Assembly (NCBI GenBank): GCA_910584695.1
Contig: CAJUBR010000056.1
Location: 1-18,458, forward strand
From: an uncultured Lachnospiraceae bacterium
Lineage (GTDB): Bacteria; Bacillota; Clostridia; Lachnospirales; Lachnospiraceae
Reading direction: 5' to 3'
Length of the DNA: 18,458 nt
Under the pieces are notes generated by a model, which was not told where the DNA came from, did not search any database, and saw only the letters and a program-made list of their open reading frames with translations. Positions 14,973-18,458 of this stretch are shown one piece after another. The translations under genes and the position numbers were made by a program. Positions within the stretch are counted from its first letter, which is position 1, and every line of letters starts with the position of its first letter.

Positions 14973-14988
14973 CATCGCCAAAGTGATA
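14973..14988. promoter_or_regulatory. Operator-like repeat B upstream of the DUF3990 promoter
   Basis: CATCGCCAAAGTGATA matches repeat A at 13 of 16 positions and lies just upstream of the -35 box. The two copies are about four helical turns apart, on the same face of the DNA. Confidence 0.65.
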
Positions 14989-15060
14989 GAATCAGACAAA
15001 CAAAATGCTGCGTTTATCGTAAATACATACTATGTTTCCACACGTTCATCGGCTCTGCGT

Positions 15061-15234
15061 CTATGCGTCTGGCTCTGTGATGACTGTCATATGTAAATTT
15101 TCCACTTCAATATAAGTTTGCTGCTTGCATTTTGGACAATAAAGGGGAAAGTTTTTTAATTCTGTATCGCTCCGTACTTTCAACCTCGTTTTATTTCCAC
15201 AAACAGGGCAACATAACTATTCAGTTTTTTCCAT
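15061..15234 (-). pseudogene. Cysteine-rich KTR protein gene with an amber codon near its start
   Basis: ATG at 15234 (ribosome binding site GGAAAGGA) gives MEKTE, then TAG at 15217-15219, then the same frame continues LCCPVCGNKTRLKVRSDTEL, FPLYCPKCKQQT and ends TEPDA-TAG. This is the Cys_rich_KTR family (two CxxC zinc-ribbon halves and the NKTR motif), about 57 codons. Relatives have Trp just before the first Cys motif, so TGG-to-TAG is the simplest explanation. The family is common in Tn916-like and other conjugative elements of gut Firmicutes. The gene lies 32 bp after the SRPBCC gene. No alternative start codon with a ribosome binding site lies between the TAG and the first CxxC. Confidence 0.72.
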
Positions 15235-15266
15235 AAATTTTCCTTTCCATTGCCTTCACAAAATTC

Positions 15267-15665
15267 TTATAGAATTTTCAATGTCTTTCGTAAATCCCTT
15301 ATATATGTTTTCTGTTGCTTTTTCAGATACGACTTTATAAATAGTTTCATAATGGTTTTTTTCACTGTCACATCTTCCGTAAAGTTTATTTCAGTCTGTT
15401 CATTTTTCTGCGAAAAAGTACCTATCCAATGTCCTTTCATATTTCCATTTTCCATATCAAATTCCCAACGTTTCAACACTTCCTCAGCTGTGATTGTGAA
15501 AGTTGTCGAGTATCCGCTTTTGGTATATTCTACAAATTGTTTTTCATTTATAATTTCAACCTTATCTAAGTCACTACGCCAAGCTGTATTTTCAAGAGAA
15601 GTTACAACATCCCAAACTCTTTGTACATCACACGAAAAAATTGCTTTCGTATTTACAATTGCCAT
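15267..15665 (-). CDS. SRPBCC (START/Bet v1-like) family protein
   Basis: 132 residues. The fold pattern is that of SRPBCC/polyketide-cyclase-like proteins: a first strand followed by VWDVVTSLENTAWRSDLDKVE, central strands with GYSTTFTITAEE and GHWIGTFSQK, and a long C-terminal helix (TIMKLFIKSYLKKQQKTYIRDL). Such domains bind hydrophobic ligands; the ligand is unknown. ATG at 15665 follows AAGGAG by 7 nt. An intrinsic terminator separates it from the DUF2461 gene upstream, while the KTR gene follows within 32 bp. It is therefore probably a two-gene unit with KTR. Confidence 0.85.
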   Translation of the reverse strand: MAIVNTKAIFSCDVQRVWDVVTSLENTAWRSDLDKVEIINEKQFVEYTKSGYSTTFTITAEEVLKRWEFDMENGNMKGHWIGTFSQKNEQTEINFTEDVTVKKTIMKLFIKSYLKKQQKTYIRDLRKTLKIL

Positions 15666-15700
15666 GAGTTTCTCCTTTACTTGAATTTATCTCATAATTG

Positions 15701-15728
15701 AAAAAGGACAGTCGATTAACAACCATCC
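15701..15728 (-). terminator. Intrinsic terminator after the DUF2461 gene
   Basis: On the minus strand, GGATGGTTG pairs with CGACTGTCC (9 bp with three G-U pairs) around TTAAT, followed by five Ts. It ends the sigma-DUF2461 unit. Confidence 0.7.
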
Positions 15729-15776
15729 TCTTTCTTCTTGTATGAGTTTTGTTATTAACCTCAATTTGAATATTCT

Positions 15777-16460
15777 TTACCTTGTCGGCATCTGGAAGTC
15801 CACAAGTGCCTTATTAAGATAATCGTTAAAAGGTTTCATAATTAGGAAAATGTCCGCTGCCTTTGCAAGAAATGCTTCTGCATCGATTAGTTCTTCATCT
15901 TTTATGGGATATTCCAGATACCAACTCTTAAATTTTAGGTATTCCGCTTGCGGATGTTCTTTCTCATATCCCACTGGAATATTCTTTAAAGCCGTCCCCT
16001 GTACGGTGAAATATTTTTCAAACTCTGGCTCATGTATAATCTTTTCCCATTCTTCGCCATTCTGGGCAATATAATCTCGTATCATCGTTGTTGCATCCTT
16101 AAACATATCTGCAAATAAGCCGCCGCCCAAAAAGGACTGATTGTCGGGCTTTATCATAAAATAATATCCGACAGGGACAGGCAACTTCCCTTTTGCGGAA
16201 ATATGGGCACGAAAAGCAGGATTATATGGGGATTTATCATGGCTGAAACGGGTATCCCTTACAATCTTAAATGTAAGGTCTTTCGGATTGTTATGTAAAA
16301 TGCTACTGTCAAACTTTCCGATTTCCAACATCAAAGCCTGTAATAATCCTTCAAACTCAGCATTTGCTTTTTTGTAATCTTCCTTGTTCGCATGATACCA
16401 ATCACGGTTGTTATTCATGCTCAATGCCGATAAATAATCTGTAATTATCTGCGTATTCAT
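15777..16460 (-). CDS. DUF2461 family protein
   Basis: 227 residues matching DUF2461 (TIGR02453) from start to end: an N-terminal NNNRDWYHANKEDY segment, KIVRDTRFSHDKSPYNPAFRAH, the GYYFMI and GGGLFADM elements, and a C-terminal region with LKFKSWYLEYPI. The biochemical function is unknown. The R-D-x-R-F-x-x-D-K-x-P-Y motif is the family's best-conserved part and is intact. ATG at 16460 is 15 bp from the stop of the sigma-factor gene, whose end overlaps the AAGGAG site, so the two form an operon. Confidence 0.93.
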   Translation of the reverse strand: MNTQIITDYLSALSMNNNRDWYHANKEDYKKANAEFEGLLQALMLEIGKFDSSILHNNPKDLTFKIVRDTRFSHDKSPYNPAFRAHISAKGKLPVPVGYYFMIKPDNQSFLGGGLFADMFKDATTMIRDYIAQNGEEWEKIIHEPEFEKYFTVQGTALKNIPVGYEKEHPQAEYLKFKSWYLEYPIKDEELIDAEAFLAKAADIFLIMKPFNDYLNKALVDFQMPTR

Positions 16461-16475
16461 AATCTGTCATCTCCT

Positions 16476-17327
16476 TTACGAATTCTGAATAATGGAAAAC
16501 TGCGTGGATTCTAACAATTCTTGTATCAGATGTTTCATGCGTTCGGGAGATTGGTAGGACTTACAAAACGAAAAATCTTGCGATAGATCATCAATATCTT
16601 CCATAGCATTTTTTACATCGAGCATAGTTTGAATCGGAATTTCCGTGGCTGCTGTGTAATCTAATTGCAGCGGATTTATCCGATGACTTTGTATTGCATA
16701 ATTCACCCTGTCTTTACATTTACATCTGCCACTGCCATATTCTCCACAATACTGTCCAAGAAATTCAGCCATTTTTTTGCGTATTCGGGAAAGCCGTTGA
16801 CGATACGCTTCTGGAGTCATTTCCAAAATATCTCCTGCAATGCGGCTGTCAACCTTAAACATCGTACCCAATATAAATATGCATCTACTTTCCGTATCAA
16901 GGCATTGTAGCATCACGTTGGTACAGGACATTTTCAGTTCCTCCGCCAGAATATCTTTTTCCACATTCTGCGTTAAGTCTGGCACGTCATGTATTTTTCC
17001 GTTTTCAATATCATCCCCATAATACTCAAAACTCAACGGATAGTGAGCGAACATATGCTTTTTGTAATTTTTCAGATGATTAGTAGCAATGCTGAATACC
17101 CATGTTGTAAATGAGCTGTCACCTCTAAAAGACGACAAATGTGTAATCATTTTCAGCAGAATATCCTGTGTGGCATCCTCCGCATCTGAAAATGTGCCGA
17201 GCATCCGCAGGGATAAATTGAATACAATGTCCTGCACACCTGTGACAAGGGTTTCAAGGGCTTTTTTATCCCCTGCTGTGGCTTTATAAATCAAAGCCCA
17301 TAATTCTTCATTCGTTTTTTTATTCAT
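16476..17327 (-). CDS. ECF-like RNA polymerase sigma factor with Cys-rich C-terminal extension
   Basis: 283 residues. Sigma region 2 spans ~30-95 (DIVFNLSLRMLG, DAEDATQDILLKM, FRGDSSFTTWVFSIATNHLKN). Region 4 spans ~140-190 (CLDTESRCIFILG, ILEMTPEAYRQRLSRIRKKM). After it comes a metal-site-like stretch, QYCGEYGSGRCKCKDRVNYAI, and ~70 further residues not found in simple ECF factors. The extension may sense metal or redox state, replacing a separate anti-sigma factor; none is encoded nearby. ATG at 17327 lies 8 nt after AGGAGGT. It heads an operon with DUF2461. A possible autoregulated promoter lies at 17349-17377. Confidence 0.9.
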   Translation of the reverse strand: MNKKTNEELWALIYKATAGDKKALETLVTGVQDIVFNLSLRMLGTFSDAEDATQDILLKMITHLSSFRGDSSFTTWVFSIATNHLKNYKKHMFAHYPLSFEYYGDDIENGKIHDVPDLTQNVEKDILAEELKMSCTNVMLQCLDTESRCIFILGTMFKVDSRIAGDILEMTPEAYRQRLSRIRKKMAEFLGQYCGEYGSGRCKCKDRVNYAIQSHRINPLQLDYTAATEIPIQTMLDVKNAMEDIDDLSQDFSFCKSYQSPERMKHLIQELLESTQFSIIQNS

Positions 17328-17348
17328 AGATTTTTACCTCCTACTTAA

Positions 17349-17377
17349 TTAGACAACAATCCTTCGTCTGTGTGACA
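17349..17377 (-). promoter_or_regulatory. Possible ECF-type promoter before the sigma gene
   Basis: On the minus strand, TGTCACAC (17370-17377) and GTCTAA (17349-17354) are 15 nt apart, recalling ECF promoters (TGxxAC ... GTC). The first box is also part of a small palindrome, CTGT-CAC-ACAG. No good sigma-A promoter is present in the same stretch. Confidence 0.35.
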
Positions 17378-17489
17378 GAAAAATTTATTTTTATTAGCAA
17401 ATGTTATATTTCTCATATTGTTATAACTCAAAATATTATAATCTGTATCCTTATATGATTACAATAAATACTTCCTAAAATTATTATTC

Positions 17490-17866
17490 TTATGCGTAAA
17501 CTATTTCCTTATTCACAATCTCCCTCACACATGCTCTTATGTTATTGAGCCGTCCTGTCCATTCTAAGGCATTTTCAGCCTTTAACTGTTCTGCTTTATG
17601 CCCTGTGCCTGTTTCATGTCCTCTATAAGCCTTTCAAAGCGTTCCTGTGCCTGCCTGTCGATATCGACAAGGTAAGCGTTGAGTCTACCGCTTGTAAAAA
17701 GATTGGTGTATGTAACTTTACGGTACTGCTTCAGATAATTCAAATGTCGTTCTTCCCAGATACCTACTGTCTGTTCTTCTTGGGCGGGTAAAGCTATACA
17801 TGGAATTAAATAATCTCTCTGCTTTTCGTATCTGCCGCCCAGTTCCTCAAAAATCGTCTTTGCCAT
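17490..17866 (-). pseudogene. tnpV: TnpV transposon protein, frameshifted
   Basis: ATG at 17866 (ribosome binding site GGAGG) reads MAKTIFEELGGRYEKQRDYL, then GIWEERHLNYLKQYRKVTYT, LFTSGRLNAYLVDIDRQA. This is TnpV, a small protein of unknown biochemical role carried by Tn4451-like and other conjugative elements. The frame stops at 17582 after QGIKQNS. One base shifted, the other frame continues exactly as the family does: EQLKAENALEW, RLNNIRACVREIVNKEI, ending at TAA 17490-17492. Adding one A in the A-run near 17605-17610 restores a 125-residue protein. So this is a one-base deletion, and the gene is probably inactive. Confidence 0.82.
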
Positions 17867-17981
17867 TGTCTGTTACCTCCACAAACTGACTCAGTAACCG
17901 CACAGAATCATCTACCGGAATGGTTGTTTCTAAATTTAAAGGAAGTTTTAGTTGATATCCTTCCTCATTCAAAGTATAATT
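17847..17981 (-). pseudogene. N-terminal stub of an IS transposase (IS1182-like)
   Basis: The minus-strand frame reads NYTLNEEGYQLKLPLNLETT, then IPVDDSVRLLSQFVE. This resembles the N-terminus of IS1182-type DDE transposases (L-P-L-x-L-x-x-x-I-P-x-D-D-S-V-R-L-L). After FVE the frame runs into the tnpV ribosome binding site and start and ends at a TGA inside tnpV. The expected ATG is replaced (TAA AAT TAT ACT). Only ~35 codons of the transposase remain, so a deletion or insertion joined an IS end to tnpV. Confidence 0.55.
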
Positions 17982-18024
17982 TTATTCCAATAATATAGGT
18001 TTTCGCATACTTATATTTTACACC

Positions 18025-18055
18025 AACTGCCGGATTCTTTCGAGGTCTGGCAGTT
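18025..18055. repeat. Inverted repeat at a probable IS end
   Basis: AACTGCC (18025-18031) pairs with GGCAGTT (18049-18055); with one mismatch the arms are 10 bp. It lies ~45 bp beyond the transposase stub, where the outer end of that IS would be. Confidence 0.55.
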
Positions 18056-18080
18056 ATTTTTGTATCTAATACAAATAAAC

Positions 18081-18097
18081 CACCTGCTATGCAGGTG
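18081..18097. repeat. Short perfect hairpin, IS200/IS605-like end
   Basis: CACCTGC-TAT-GCAGGTG is a perfect 7-bp stem with a 3-nt loop. Such small hairpins near the tip are the recognition structures of single-strand IS200/IS605 elements. No tnpA or tnpB gene is present, so at most this is a non-autonomous derivative. Confidence 0.4.
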
Positions 18098-18125
18098 TGT
18101 CCACGGACGCTTTAGCTTCAAGTTG

Positions 18126-18186
18126 AAAAAACTCCCGTAATCAAAGAAGTATTGGTTTGCCGACCATACAAAATGATTACAGGAGT
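18126..18186 (-). terminator. Long two-part hairpin followed by a T-run
   Basis: On the minus strand, ACTCCTGTAATCA pairs with TGATTACGGGAGT (13 bp, one mismatch), and inside it GTATGGT pairs with ACC-ATAC with one bulge. Six Ts follow. This works as an intrinsic terminator for minus-strand transcription, and IS200 elements are known to carry such a terminator at their left end. Confidence 0.6.
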
Positions 18187-18360
18187 ATATCCAATATGGA
18201 TGCAAGTATTGTAGCATATTGGAAAAGTAAAATATATAAGAAAATTTATAATTTTGAATATGTATTTTTGCCCGAAGGGCGGCGAAGCACATTTTGCAGA
18301 AGAGGAATATTTATCGATAAGCTTTTAGGCTTTGCCGGTAACAAGCCCTTCTAGGGCTAT

Positions 18361-18381
18361 AAAAAAGTGTCTTCGACACTT
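18361..18381 (-). terminator. Intrinsic terminator of a gene beyond the window
   Basis: On the minus strand, AAGTGTC-GAA-GACACTT forms a perfect 7-bp stem followed by four more Ts. It would end transcription entering from the right. No coding end is recognisable between it and the window edge. Confidence 0.6.
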
Positions 18382-18458
18382 CAACTCCCCTGCCCCTCAA
18401 TCGAGGCCGCTGAAAAACATTCTATTTTTTAATATTGAATTTTTGATGCACGCAAAAA

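Larger units (their letters stand above)
17982..18458. other. Non-coding stretch with palindromes of IS ends
   Basis: No supported gene lies between the transposase stub and the end of the window. Open frames on both strands lack ribosome binding sites and family resemblance. The stretch is instead packed with hairpins: an inverted repeat (18025-18055), a TTTGTAT/ATACAAA palindrome (18059-18075), a short perfect hairpin (18081-18097), a long hairpin with a T-run (18126-18186) and a terminator (18361-18381). I read it as the ends of one or two small insertion elements. Confidence 0.5.

Noticed and set aside
3422..15219. Two in-frame amber codons (3422-3424 and 15217-15219) as evidence of TAG recoding in this organism.
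   Set aside because: TAG also serves as the natural stop of neighbours (2513-2515, 2879-2881, 15061-15063), and the first gene also has a frameshift. Separate nonsense mutations explain it better.
18011..18292. Minus-strand open frame of 93 codons.
   Set aside because: It crosses the terminator-like hairpin and the IS-type palindromes and has low-complexity aromatic content, typical of a chance frame.
18157..18354. Plus-strand open frame of 65 codons.
   Set aside because: It begins inside the long hairpin, has no ribosome binding site and shows no family resemblance; the region looks non-coding.

Overview
The window looks like chromosome from an anaerobic gut Firmicute, most likely Lachnospiraceae. 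I infer this from the low-to-mid GC content, the AGGAGG-type ribosome binding sites, the class of L10 leader, and the families present (CD3324, DUF3990, TnpV, Cys-rich KTR). Nearly all genes are on the minus strand; the one clear plus-strand gene is the FliD-like gene at 1123-2388.

Layout. 1-522 holds the 5' end of rplJ (ribosomal protein L10) with its autoregulatory L10 leader, attenuator and a near-consensus promoter. 776-979 is a decayed Ig-like (Big_2) domain fragment. 990-2388 is an orphan FliD-like gene with its own promoter and a foldable 5' leader. 2402-2513 is a nested palindrome. 2513-3726 holds a small helical protein and, upstream of it, a PF06541-type membrane/coiled-coil gene broken by two lesions. 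3799-9260 is housekeeping and accessory metabolism: a GH13 amylase lipoprotein, a GNAT acetyltransferase, a CD3324-family small HTH protein, a MATE exporter, and a ZIP metal transporter translationally coupled to a small HMA-like ORF behind a palindromic operator. 9396-13538 is a TetR-controlled ABC exporter (MacB-type ATPase plus large FtsX-like permease), with the same operator at three sites.

13601-14988 is the most system-like locus: a two-gene operon of an ADP-ribosyltransferase-fold protein (DUF3990) and a partner with a C-terminal XRE HTH. The genes overlap by 35 nt and are preceded by a near-consensus promoter with two copies of an imperfect palindrome. It has the architecture of a type II toxin-antitoxin or defence module.

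15061-18458 looks like remains of mobile DNA. It contains an ECF-like sigma factor with a Cys-rich tail, a DUF2461 gene, an SRPBCC gene, a Cys-rich KTR gene with an amber codon at codon 6, a frameshifted tnpV, the N-terminal stub of an IS transposase, and several hairpins resembling IS200/IS605-type ends. Gene decay recurs across the window: five loci are visibly broken or truncated.
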